64,000 nucleotides of DNA. It comes from Scolanthus callimorphus (taxonomy: Eukaryota > Cnidaria > Anthozoa > Actiniaria > Edwardsiidae). Each line of letters begins with the position of its first letter. Within the stretch, counting starts at the first letter, position 1. The notes under the pieces were generated by a model. The model had not been told where the DNA came from and searched no databases. It was given only the letters and a program-made list of their open reading frames with translations. The stretch lies in NCBI GenBank assembly GCA_033964015.1, contig CM066919.1:1922001-1986000 (forward strand). Direction: 5' to 3'. Below, piece by piece: positions 45,848 through 56,944 of this stretch. The position numbers and the translations under genes are program-made.

Positions 45848-46285
45848 ATGCCTTGGAGAAGCCAAATGCAACCGTGTATTTGCAAAACGCCTGGACGGTG
45901 TTGTGATGCTCTTAACGTTAGCCAACACGCCATCGTGCTATGGTTTTCAAGAATTGGCCAAGAATGTTGTCTTCAACAATACCTCAACCATGCTAAAAAC
46001 AAGCAAGACAGGGCACTTCTTTTGTCGCTTATGAAGAAAAGAAAAACTAACGACCCAAATGAAATGGATGCTATGAAACGGATGTTCCGAAAAGATTTTG
46101 CGCAAGACATCCAAGAAATGATGGATGCTGATGTTATCTTTATTGAAGCTGCGCACGCGTACAAATGGTATGCTGACGGATACCATCCCTCTTCTAGAGC
46201 ATTTATCAGGCTAAGAAGAAAATGGAAACCGTCTATCAAATTTAAAGACTATGAACGTTATGAACTGCCTCGTTACTTAAATTAA
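45848..46285 (+). CDS. Unknown virus-like block protein K (145 aa)
   Basis: ATG-to-TAA frame starting MPWRSQMQPCICKTPGRCCD, with CCLQQYL, a helical middle (DRALLLSLMKKRKTNDPNEM, FRKDFAQDIQEMMDADVIF) and a basic C-terminus (RAFIRLRRKWKPSIKFKDYE). The cysteine cluster C-I-C...R-C-C suggests metal binding or disulphides. It is the only plus-strand gene at this end of the block and is followed by the promoter array. No family recognised; the N-terminus overlaps an antisense open frame. Confidence 0.5.
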   Translation: MPWRSQMQPCICKTPGRCCDALNVSQHAIVLWFSRIGQECCLQQYLNHAKNKQDRALLLSLMKKRKTNDPNEMDAMKRMFRKDFAQDIQEMMDADVIFIEAAHAYKWYADGYHPSSRAFIRLRRKWKPSIKFKDYERYELPRYLN

Positions 46286-46289
46286 ATCG

Positions 46290-46940
46290 TTTCGCACACT
46301 TTGCACCCTGTTTGTATTATTTTCACGAGCTCGAAGCAATTTTATTTCGATAAAATCGATTCACGCACTGTTATGTTCAGACTTGTTTGCTAAACATCGG
46401 CCTATGACGTAAAAAGTATCTCCTAATTTGTATTACGATATAAATGGACAGAGTAAAACAAATCAGCCATTTACTTGTAGTCTCAGTTTCGCACAGTTTA
46501 CACCCTGTTCGTTTTTCTTTTTAAAATAATATGATTTCTCACACTTTACACCCTGTTGGTTTCTTTTTAAATACATTCGTTTGTTTATACTCGTACTTGA
46601 CTTGACGAACCGACGCTATGACGTAAGGGAACCCCCTAATTTGCATTACGTCATCTGCTATCAATAGAGCCGCTTGAAAAAGCCGATCATTGCCATGACG
46701 TAAGAAGTATCCCCTCATCTGTATTACGATATAAATGGACAGAGTAAGACACTTTACACTCTGTTCGTTTTCTTTCTAAAGTAATATCGTTTCACACATT
46801 TTACACCCTGTTAGTTTCTTTTTAACACACTCGTTTGTTTATACTCGTACTTGAACTTGAACTTGACAGCATGACGTATGAGAAATCCCCTAATTTGCAT
46901 TACGCTATTTGCTATAAATAGAAACACTTGAAAAACAGGG
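46290..46940 (+). promoter_or_regulatory. Duplicated array of four CRE/octamer/TATA-like promoters
   Basis: Four modules start TGACGTA (46405, 46619, 46697, 46872) and continue with CTAATTTGCATTACG or CTAATTTGTATTACG, then GATATAAATGGACAGAGTAA or TGCTATAAATAGA. Between them TTTCGCACACTTTACACCCTGTT-like boxes occur five times (about 46293, 46489, 46532, 46750, 46790). The modules form two larger units, so the array arose by tandem duplication. TGACGTA resembles a CRE, ATTTGCAT the octamer and TATAAA a TATA box. No ORF of the block lies downstream on the plus strand. Confidence 0.65.
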
Positions 46941-46964
46941 TTAAAACTCCTAGCGGAATACTAC

Positions 46965-47962
46965 TTATATTCTTACCATCCAGCTTGAGTGGTATAAAAA
47001 GGTTGTTATCAGTAACTGGGTAGCAATCATACTCTTTGATCTGCTTCGAAGGCATACAGATGCTGCCATGGCCACAGCTGGATAGTTTTCTTCTGCAGGC
47101 CTGGATGTGCTTCTCTTATTGCTACATGATGTAGATAGCATGGCATGGAAAAGAGGGGCTCTGTTCTTGAGTTCCTCAGACACCTTTTCCAGGCTGAAAT
47201 TTAACATGCTTTGCTTATCCGTTTTACGTAGTACACTAGGATTTCTAGCGCATAGTGCAGTACACTAGGTTTCTAGCGCATAGTGCAGTGGTCTCGCGCT
47301 CTAGGTCTCTCAGCATTAAGCATTTTAGCTCCTTAATGACCTCCCGAATCTTCCACGCCGCATTAGCAATTTGCTTGAATGTTTCGCGTACCAACATTTC
47401 CCCCAAAGATTCTAGCGCTTCTGGGAGCTTCCTTTCTTTAGGCTTCGCTCTCGAATGGCCATCGACATGTTACGGACCAGGAGGCGTTGCAGTCGCTGGA
47501 ATTGCAGGCGCTGGGTTCGCAGTTGTTTGGTTCACAACCGCAGGTTCCGAGGTGGATGGCAGGGCACGTTGAAGATTGTTAACCGTTGGATAAGGACTCC
47601 GTCAGCTGGATTTCCACGGCGAGTTATCAGAGGCTCAGTAACTGGACTTACAGGCCAAGAAATCGGTGGTTGGCCTTGGCGAATCGGAGTTGAAGCCTGA
47701 ATGCATGATGGCGTTTCGGTCCGTCGCTCGCTCTCTTTAATCCAGACGTAGAAGAAAACGTTTCAAAGTACTCGTCAATGTCTCTTGCTTGCTGGAATAG
47801 CGTTTTTCTCCTCTTTAACTTGTCAAGGCATCTGCGACAAATGTATTTCGAAGAGTTTCGTGGAGCGAAGGGTAAAGTTCGCACCTCCGAACCAGTTTTA
47901 GTTATGCGAATTTCACATACAAGTGCATGTCGGGGTATCCATTCATAGCACTTGTTATACAA
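46965..47962 (-). pseudogene. Broken copy of a multicopy cnidarian C-x2-C protein family
   Basis: In minus-strand order: SSKYICRRCLDKLKRRKTLF (zinc-knuckle region, 47962-47648), a shifted middle (QPPISWPVSPVTEPLI), then ALESLGEMLVRETFKQIANA, AAWKIREVIKEL and RDLERETTALCARN in another frame (about 47455-47250), and the C-terminal block LNFSLEKVSEELKNRAPLFH with VAMAASVCLRSRSKSM (47207-46965). This order matches an uncharacterised, highly copied family I recall from coral and anemone genomes, possibly transposon-associated. At least two frameshifts make this copy a pseudogene. Function unknown. Confidence 0.7.
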
Positions 47963-48317
47963 AAGTTTTGCGCGAAATATTTGATATTTTCAAAGAAAGT
48001 TAAAGGTCGTCCAACCCGCCGTCAAACTCACGTGCGCTAAAAATCGCAATCAAAACATTGCACCGAGGGAGCACCGGAAGAGACTGGCCCGAGTGTATTT
48101 CACCAATCAACGGCTCCGATAGAACGAAGTTATTGAGAGCCAATGACAGCGCGTTATAAATATCCCCACTAGCACGCAGGGGGTCTAACACAAGCGATCA
48201 ACCGTTAATTCGCAGACGGTACTAACCCTAAGGTTAAGCTCGCGTGTACCGGATGTTCGCAGGCTACATGTGGGCTGAAGGCCACTAGCTGAAAAATGAT
48301 TTGTTCTAAATATTATG

Positions 48318-48802
48318 ATTTCCTAGTATTCCTAGAAGTACCAATAAAGACACTGGACATATTGAGAGGATGGGTACGTGCCCACAGTTCAACTTCATAT
48401 ATTTCCATTTACTAAACAGAGCAAAAAACATACAAAAGTAATTTGAAATGTTAAGATACTGCAGTATGTTAAGATACTGCGTTGTTAAGATACTGCATTG
48501 TTAAGATACTGAACTATTAATCATTCGTTCCTTGTATACAATCTTTCATCTCGATCAAAATAACCCGATAGAAAATTAACTGTCACTGATGTGAGCTAAG
48601 ACCACACTAAGCTCACAATCCACTTGACATGAATACATAAACATAATTAGCATAACTCGTCCATATAGGAAATCATTTCTCTCCATTATCAACTCATTAC
48701 AATCGTTGACAATACAAGAGAAATGCGTTTCCTAGTATTCCCTCAAGTACCAAAAAAGACACTGCACATATTGAGGGGAAGGGTCCAGGCCCACAGCTCC
48801 AC
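48318..48802 (+). repeat. Direct repeat pair and short tandem repeat
   Basis: TTTCCTAGTATTCCTAGAAG...GTGCCCACAGTTC at 48318-48390 recurs diverged at 48726-48802 (TTTCCTAGTATTCCCTCAAG). Between them TTGTTAAGATACTGC is repeated about four times near 48450-48512. Confidence 0.7.
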
Positions 48803-48849
48803 AACTGCAAAAGCATAGAGCAGGGATGGAATAACTAATGTCAGTCATT

Positions 48850-49750
48850 AAAGCGCCAAAGCTTTAGAGACAGATAGAAGGGTTCCTTTGTTGTCACGGA
48901 TGTATTCCTTACGTGAGGACTCTGACCTCCAGCCACCATGAGCGGAAATAAGTCTGACCATAATGCCACTTGTGAAGCGGCTGAAGCTCCACCAGAGTGC
49001 AGACTGTGAAGACCATAATCACTAAAATTTAGGCCAATAGCAGTAAACATGCGCAAAACTTGGGATCTGGCCTTGGAATAACTCAGGTTTTTACCAGGAG
49101 TCTGAGCAGGATGGTTACCAATAACCTCTCTGAACAGTTTTCCTTGTGAAATATTAGCTCTTGAAAGAAATCTCTCTGTAAGTTGCATAGGGCAAGCCTG
49201 TGCGAGAAATGTTAACAACCTGGCCAGCACAAAACTGATCATTTTTGCGCTTCTTTAAGAAAATGCTCATGTAATTGTCAAAGAAGAATATATCCCCAAT
49301 ATTAATCATGGAGAGATCGTTCCATCGAAAGAACCCTGCAAAGCCAATGACAATGAGGAGAACTGTTTGCAGGTCTGAAAGTCTGATGCCTGGTTGACCA
49401 AACATATCCACAATCATCTTGACATTTAAAGTAGTAAGGTGTTTCTTCTTGCCTACAGGATGAACCAACAGTCTCTTAGCTGCCTCCATTACCTGTGTTA
49501 TTAAGGGGTGCAAAGCCGCATCTGGAAGCATAGCCTTATGATGTGCCCAAGATACGCCATAGATAGCAGATACAACTTGGAGTCTTAGCTTTCAACAGAA
49601 GATTCATTAAGTACAAAGCAAGCTTAGATCCATCACCTGGAATGAAATCAAATCCATATAATGTTGAGCCCACGCACACCACCATTTGAAACTATTTGAA
49701 TACTTGTAAACAGTAGCAGATGCACGGTCGCATAGAACTACCTCAGCTAA
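48850..49750 (-). pseudogene. Tyrosine recombinase (Crypton/DIRS-like integrase), degenerate
   Basis: In minus-strand order: VYKYSNSFKWWCAWAQHYMD (N-terminal core-binding type), AIYGVSWAHHKAMLPDAALH, EAAKRLLVHPVGKKKHLTTL, then the catalytic domain with FAGFFRWNDLSMI (box I arginine), YGLHSLHSGGASAAS and, one frame away, ISAHGGWRSESSRKEYIRD (Trp and nucleophile Tyr). The usual H-x-x-R of box II reads H-S-L-H, so the second arginine is lost. Frames change near 49200, 48960 and 49560. Tyrosine recombinases mobilise Crypton and DIRS/Ngaro elements by strand exchange; without a reverse transcriptase nearby, a Crypton-like source is a little likelier. Confidence 0.8.
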
Positions 49751-49829
49751 TGCCATGAGGTGTGGATGTGATTACATCCCTTGCGTCTTGCCAAGGCGGA
49801 GATCCGAAAATCCCTATAATAAGATAATA

Positions 49830-50163
49830 GCGGTGCTCCAGCGCGGGCCGATAATAGCGGAGCACCATACCTAAGGGAAAAACGTATACCATCGAGTTGA
49901 TTTTGAAACGTTACGGGTAATTTAATTCATTTTTCCATTTCATTGATAGCGCTATGCCTAACTGATTAGTGCGTTGAAAAGTAATCACCCCATAGATAAA
50001 TGTGTCAAAGTTTGGTCGCCATAGGTGGTTCCTTTCGCGAGATATAATTTGTTTTCTTTAGTTCTGCTTAAAAACCTACCACACCCAAATCCTATTGTTT
50101 TATGCAGGTCTTGAACCCTGATGCAAAACCTACACTATTTAAAAGATGGTAGCGGCATTTGAA
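49830..50163. other. No gene seen
   Basis: Intergenic. ATAATAGCGG(A/T)GC is repeated twice near 49826-49865. Confidence 0.4.
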
Positions 50164-50300
50164 TAATTTAGGGGAGTGTGGGGCTGAATGTAAGACTCGG
50201 TACAGGTCTTACATTCAAATGTAAGACCCGGTACAGGTCTTACATCCAAATGTAAAACCTGTACCGGGTCTTACATTAAGCTACACGCTCCTCTAAATTA
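50164..50300. mobile_element. Perfectly folding hairpin MITE, 137 bp
   Basis: Ends TAATTTAGGGGAGTGTGG and its inverse CTACACGCTCCTCTAAATTA enclose three 28-29-bp units of ATGTAAGACCCGGTACAGGT-type sequence. The second and third units are inverted copies of each other, so the whole element forms one long stem. Confidence 0.75.
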
Positions 50301-50712
50301 ATCAAATCACAAATCAATCCTAGCACCAGAATTAAATAACTACTCCCGCTCCCCAAAAATCAATTTTAAATTGTGCTACTATTCTGTCTCAAAATGACAC
50401 GAAAGTAAAACAATATCCATTGACTATCGTTAGGAAATTTAATGTAAACAATAAATCAATACAATGATCATGTTCAATCCCTCAGTTCAATTCTATTCAA
50501 TACAAATTGTATTCTTTCCTTTGCTTTTTCAAGAAAAAAGTCAAATTGAAACTCACGTACAAACATCGTCATTGCTTGTCATATTTCGCCGGCATGCAGT
50601 AATATCCAGGAAACAAATTGCCCAATCTAAATTGAAGAAAATGCAACATGTTAGGAATGTATACAAAGCTTCTTTTAGAACAAAATAGAGCGAGAAACAT
50701 TATACTATGATT

Positions 50713-50936
50713 AGCCGAATTCACACTAGAGACGAGTTTCCCGTCTGAGACGAGTTTCTCGTCTTGTATGTTCTTATCCCTGTTCTTCTGTGATCACGCG
50801 AAAAAAACTTTGAAGGAGAACGTCTGGCGATAATAAGCCGACTAGTTTCCGACTAGAATTCACATAAGACAGGAAATTTTTCTGACGAGAAACTCGTCTC
50901 AGACGGGAAACTCGTCTCTTTAGTGTGAATTCGGCT
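50713..50936. mobile_element. MITE with long near-perfect inverted repeats, 224 bp
   Basis: AGCCGAATTCACACTA, GAGACGAGTTTCCCGTCTGA and GACGAGTTTCTCGTC at the left are mirrored at the right over about 50 bp with only one small indel. Confidence 0.88.
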
Positions 50937-51068
50937 ATTCAATCATGTACACCAGTTTTCTTGACTATAGAAACTGAAATTAAGCAAAAATGTACTTCAA
51001 TCTCAAACATTGCGTATTTACGAAGTAGATATGGGATCTATCTTCAAGTGTTCAAAGTTTGATCTCTC

Positions 51069-51264
51069 AGACCCCGTTCACACGAGACCGGTGCAACACG
51101 GAACGGTACAATTCTGGTACGGTACCGTCGTGATTTGGCATGCCTAGGCCGTGTGAAGACTGTTGCAAAACGTGCTAGAATAGTACCGGTACTGTATGAA
51201 CAGGCGGTACCGTACCAGAATTGTACTGGTCTGGTTTTGTACCGGTCTCGTGTGAACTGGGTCT
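51069..51264. mobile_element. MITE with GTTCACACGAGACCGG inverted repeats
   Basis: AGACCCCGTTCACACGAGAC plus CGGT at the left pairs with ACCGGTCTCGTGTGAACTGG plus GTCT at the right. Internal GGTACCGT boxes (GTACCGGTACTG) are also inverted. Confidence 0.82.
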
Positions 51265-53340
51265 CACGAGTGAGCACCAAGGGAGATGTCAAATTTGAAT
51301 TTACATGAAAAGACAAATTTCATATCCCCAAGCACCGATGTATTATTCGTTTTATTATATAGACTTTTTGTGAAAACATTTCGATAAATTTCATGGGTGA
51401 ATTATCTTATATTTTCAGACGTGCAAATTACGCTATTTCTCAGTGGCCGAATCCTGATGAAACACTATCAGTTTATATAATGAATGCTTTTGTTACCAGA
51501 CGCAGCACTATTGCAAGGATCTCAACTCGTACGCTGAAATTTTGCTTTGCCTATCGGTCCCACATTGTAATTTCAAGGTCAATTTTATCACCCCTCTCCC
51601 TTGAATTCCTAAAGCGTAATTTTAGGCCTCAAGAGAACCAAAAATCCATGAGGGTTTGAGGGTGGGTTGTATGGTGGGCGGTTCTTCAGGATTAAAGCGA
51701 CGGTAGGGATGCCTATCTGGAAATCAGAGAAACTACCCTAAAAATATATACCAAGCAGTGACCCTAAAAACAGTCCATTGTTCAAAATAAGGCATAAAAC
51801 ATACTAAAATCCCGTGGTACTATAGTAAAGGTGGTAACTTGTTTCTTGCAAATTGTGATACTTCCATGTTGATTGTAGTTACTAATGTGAGAAAACGTAA
51901 TAAAAGACGTAATAGAAGACATTTAGTTATTATAACAGAAGTTTATTCTTGCAGATAACAATTTGCTAATTTAATATTGTAGATAGCAGTTTCCTAATGA
52001 TGTGATTTAGAAATTGCCTCATGCTCCTCAGATTTTTTACATTATCAATATTTACCACTTTATCTTATACGGTATCTTGTTATTGGGGACTTGAATTAAT
52101 TCTAATAAAAGACATTTAGTTATTATAACAGAAGTTTATTCTTGCAGATAACAATTTGCTAATTTAATATTGTAGGTAGCAGTTTGCTAATGATGTGATT
52201 TAGAATGTGCCTTGTTATTCATAGTCCAGTCATCTTGTGGTTTGAAGTGAAACTAATTGCAACAGAATTTCTGTCAATGCGAAATGAAAGATAATGCCTG
52301 ACTTACTAAAAGTTATCCAAAATTACCGTGGTGGAACATGCTCAAATTAAGGGGATTTTATTGTGAAACCTAACCACAGGGTACCCGCGTCGGAAAATAC
52401 TGTTCGAATTGAAACCACGACAAGTTTGGGTCTCACAAATGTTCACACGTCTTTGCCATTGTAGAATAATGTATTTTGGTGTATAACTTATAAATTGTCT
52501 GCCTATTCTAAAGGTTTAGGGAGGAATCGAACAAATTTACCACAGGCTACCCGCGTCGATAAAGCTTCTTAAAAGAATGAATTATGAATCGTGAATTCGT
52601 TATTGCCGAAGAAATTGCCTGCCTTCTGGAACACAACACAGAACACCCGAGCGACCCAGTCTTCGTTCTTTTAGTCATCAAGGTCTGGCGGAGCTGAGTT
52701 TGTACAGCTTCGTTCTCCACAGTTACCGCACTCCGCGAAAGAATTTAATCCGTGTTTCCTGCAAGAACATCTCTGGGAGCTGCAGTCATATACAAACAAT
52801 ACGGAAATTCAAAACATGGCAAAGTTCTTTCCCTACAGGCCCGTTTCATGAGGTCCGCAGACCTCACTCATCAGGGGTTTATTGCTTTCAAATTAATTCT
52901 GTAAACCCTTACGAGCCTGAAATTTTCAAAGCATTCCGGGATATACCTTATTAGATGTTTTTTCATGCAATACGGTTTTTACGAGCTGCGGGCGTATTTT
53001 TCCGAGCTCTGAAGGGTTGGGGAAAAATGCGAGCAATAAGTCAAATGTTCGCCAGTGTTACATGAAAATGAACTATCTAATCACTATCCATTGTACGACA
53101 AAGAAAACCATTTCCTTTTCCTTTAAAGATTCACTAGACGTGATTTGACTAGCACACAATCGGGAAGCCATTCAGCTGTGCGCGCAAAACCGCTTCGTGA
53201 CAGGTTCGTAATACGTCTTTCAAACGTGCAATACGGCTTCTGACGTATAAATACAGTCCATATCTGAACTAAACTGTGGCCTCATATGGTAAAATGACGT
53301 CACAGCCGTATAATATTTGTATCGTCACCTGAAAATCACG
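51265..53340. other. Intergenic with a 97-bp direct repeat
   Basis: GACATTTAGTTATTATAACA...GATGTGATTTAGAA occurs at about 51917-52013 and 52108-52205. A segment near 52222-52290 (AACTAATTGCAACAGAATTT) recurs inverted at about 55247-55320. ORF 52700-52954 has no recognised motif. Confidence 0.5.
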
Positions 53341-54403
53341 AGTAATGATGCGTGTGCTGCTGTTAAGTCTGTTCTCTGCGGTAGTATACCATCAGCATCA
53401 AAACTCCATCCACAGTCTTGTGGAGGAGCGCGATGCCTTTCCAATGCTGTATCTGGCGGTACTGGGAGGCGATGATAACCAGCCGCGGAACATGTCGGAT
53501 GGAGGTGTTCTGGTTAAGGCCTGTCCCAACACAACGACTTAGCCGACACACAGAAGTTTTCACTATCTAAAACCAATTATCACGTGTACTCATTTATGTC
53601 AAGAACATTATGGGACTGGAACCTTTCTACCAGAGGATAGGCTGTGAAGACACGTAGCTTGCCTGTCTTCAAAAAGCCCGCCCTGCTTGACCACTACGAC
53701 TGAATATTTATTCTAATAGCACTTTCGCTATTTTCTTAATTTTGCACTAGCACTCTATTGTTTTTTTTTTTTTACCCTCACAAGAATCTTCATACGAAGG
53801 AGGTTTTGAGAAAGAAGACGCAAGAGTTTGTTATCCGCTTGAGTTCTTGCTCTTTCCCCAGACCATGCAATGCGCAACCTAAAATCGCGTGAGCAAAGAC
53901 GGGATATTTGCGCATGTTTTGGAGTCCGAGCGCAGACTATGTTTGGTTTAGGTTCCATACTTTCCGCGTAGTTCACGTGGTAGTTGATCGTTGCCTTGGT
54001 GCGGGATGAAGAACATATGCGCACTTGTATCTACAGACGAACAAGGAGGTCGCGTCATCTTCGACTAACGCTTTCGTTTTATGTTGGCGGACTCCACGGT
54101 AGCTTGGAAATCTGTAGGTCTGCGTCTCCCGCGGAGTGCACAACAATCGGACTGCTGGAGTTGCTCTCCAAGTAGACCGATCCGAGATCGATGAATCGCT
54201 GCTTGTTCTCTAGATTGTTGAGGAAACATCTTTCTTCAACTTCCGTACCATGTAACATTCAAAATTGGCCCTCCGACCGCAGACACTGGATCTCCTCCGA
54301 TGGGCGCGCTCCTTTGTAGATGGACCGTCTTTGTAGCCACAAACACTTTTGAAATGCATTGTTCGCAATGAAAGTATATCAGAGCCACGTTTTCGGCCAT
54401 CAT
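53341..54403. other. No gene recognised
   Basis: A plus-strand frame at 53345-53542 begins MMRVLLLSLFSAVVY, which looks like a signal peptide, but there is no continuing domain. Other frames overlap on both strands. GC content is higher than the surroundings from 53.8 to 54.3 kb. Confidence 0.3.
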
Positions 54404-54612
54404 CAGGGCCGTAGCGCTTTTAGGGGCCGGGGGGGCACATGCCCCCTCAGTTTTTCTCCAAACAGCCCTTAAAACTCCTGATTTTACACCCTGCAGATCA
54501 AACATGCGGTAATTTCACATACTGAGTTTAAACTTTCCATAAAAACTACCTTGGGTTTTTTATATTTTGTGTCCCCCCCCCCCCCAGTTTTTGGAGGCTT
54601 GCTACGGCCCTG
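54404..54612. mobile_element. MITE with CAGGGCCGTAGC ends
   Basis: Perfect 12-bp inverted termini CAGGGCCGTAGC and GCTACGGCCCTG, flanked by ATCAT directly on both sides (54399-54403 and 54613-54617). C/G homopolymers lie inside both ends. Confidence 0.75.
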
Positions 54613-55433
54613 ATCATATTTCGCGGGTTGCCCACGAAAAAAAAAAAACTGTTCTTAAGCTCCCACTATGCATTTACGCTGTTTCCGTTTTTCTGGGGCT
54701 TCAAGAGGAAGTTAATCAGCCTTTTTTTTTCACGCGAAACGACAGCCAGCAGTGTTAAATGAGGAACGGTAATGATCTCAATAAAACATCATCGCTTGCC
54801 TTTTCTCATTTCCAGACAGCGCTAGGTTAATTGCACGGACAAATTGCGAAAAAAAAAAATCAAACGAGATGTGAGCAGAATAGCCAAAAGGTCTTCTAAG
54901 TTTTGGCCGGGGCACACTTAGCGAAATAACAACATAAGGAGTTTTTTGCAACGAAAAATGCATGGGAAAATAATCAAAATTAGCAATATTTTCCACGAAT
55001 AATCATTAGATACTTCACCAAGGCAATCTTATGTTATTTTTGGTGGATTTCATTTCTTTTAAACCACTAATTCTGTTTGCTATTTTACTTAATTCGCAAA
55101 ATAAAGCGAGGAGAAATAGTCAGGCGTTCCTTGATGTAGCTAGGGGTTCTGGAAGTACGAAATTCCGGTTAATTGATCTTAAATAGAGATTCTTTCTTAT
55201 TTATTTTGCATCTTTTAGTATGTTAGTAAGTTGACTGTTGACATTCATTTGGCAGTGACAGAAATTCTGTTGCAATTAGTTTGACTTCAGCCCCAAAAAA
55301 TTCACTAGATGACTGGACTATCATGTTTAGCACAAAAAATAGAGAAGTTGAAATGCTAAGAAGAATTTGTTTTTTACCATGTTTCATTCAGTATAATAAT
55401 TGGAGCTCCGCTTTTAGGCATTGCCTAAATCTA
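54613..55433. other. No gene seen
   Basis: Intergenic; includes the inverted partner of the 52.2-kb repeat at 55247-55320 and the hairpin GGAGCTCCGCTTTTAGGC near 55402. Confidence 0.4.
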
Positions 55434-56514
55434 TCTATATATTAATACCGTAAGGAAAATCGTGTCGACACTCGCTCCGCTCAGCCCTGAAGCTGTGCCG
55501 CCAAAGAAGTTCGCAAACCCGAAGGAAAGGTGGAAATCTGGACCATGGGCGTGTTTTTGTTGGAAAAGATTCACCTCTGGCTAAGTTCTAATTCAAGCGA
55601 TTTCTTAAGCGAGGGACAAAGCCGCCATCGCCGCCATGTTGAAAATCTCCCACAGAAACTAAAAAAGAACTCGGTTCGCGCAGCCGAAAGCACCAAAGAC
55701 GTTGAAACCTAAATGGTTCTCTTACAGATTACATACAAGAATGTGCAGGGATAATTCTAACTTGAAAGATTTGAGCTGAGAAAAATTTTCATTCAAGTTT
55801 CAACAAACGTACACACTACCTTGCTTCCCTCCGAGCACGCGCTAAGTCATGCTAAGTCGAAATGACACATTTACAAAACAAAGTCCGTGAAGTCATGAAT
55901 AATATTCTCTAAGTATAAATCCTGACGGCTCTATCGCAAAACGAAGGACACAATCCCGAAGAGAAAGAGGAAATCCCTCCAGTGGGCATGTTTTTGTTGG
56001 AAAAGATTCACTTTGGGCTAAGTTCTAATTCAAGCAATTTTTTAAGCGAGGGATAAAGCCGAAAAAATATAAATAATATAAACTAAAAAAAATTATTAGT
56101 CCTTAGAGACCATTTTTACTTGACCTGTTTCTTCTCTCCCCTCGCTGAGATATGATAAACATACAAACAATTCCGAAGTCAATTGCGCTTTCGATTTTCA
56201 CGGGTTCTTTGACCGATTTGAGAGACTGACGCACGCGTGATTTTGTCAAACCAAGCAGGGAGACCAGTGCAAAAAAAATCCTTTTGGGCTCACTTCATTT
56301 ATTTCGGCATGGTGGGACGGGGTACTCATGCTGATCGGAGGTTATTAGTAATGTAAATCCAGCAGTTTATGGAAGGGGGAAATCATGAACCCTCCCCACA
56401 TCCATATGGCCATTGTGATTTTTTTTTCCCGTTTTTTTTAAACAGAGAACACTTTTAGTAAATTTCCCCCTTACACTCTGTACACTCCGTGAATTTTTCA
56501 CGGGCATCAGCTAG
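55434..56514 (+). mobile_element. Non-autonomous Helitron
   Basis: The 5' end is TCTATATATTAATACCGTAA. The 3' end is a 7-bp-stem hairpin CCGTGAATTTTTCACGG followed by GCATCAG and CTAG, the classic Helitron terminus. It lies between A (55433) and T (56515), the expected A^T target with no duplication. Two internal copies of GTTTTTGTTGGAAAAGATTC (about 55552 and 55991) show an internal duplication. No Rep/helicase. Confidence 0.75.
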
Positions 56515-56944
56515 TATATTTATAATAACGCTAGTAATCCGGACAGGATTTTCAGCCCGGGCTGAGATTTTCTTCATGTAATTGTAAATTTCTTATTATA
56601 TTTATTTGTTAAGAAGGCCGGGTTGGCGATATTTTCCATGTAATCGGCCTCTAAATATACAATATCATGAAAGCCGCGTCTCGCCATCACGCGCCAGACT
56701 AACTGGGTAATATTTAACCTTCCCTCGCATTTTTCTTTTCAAATTTCCTTTATACACTACCCCTAGATACTATATAAAAATATTGTAACTTTTTTAACAT
56801 TTCATTATGAGTCAATAAAGATTATGATTACGATTATGATTAATGCAATGAAATATTTTCGCAAAACGGCAAACGTGTGTCGTAAAAAAATAAATATACT
56901 CCTGCTCAACGGAAAATTGACATTTACAGCTTGTTGTGAGATAA

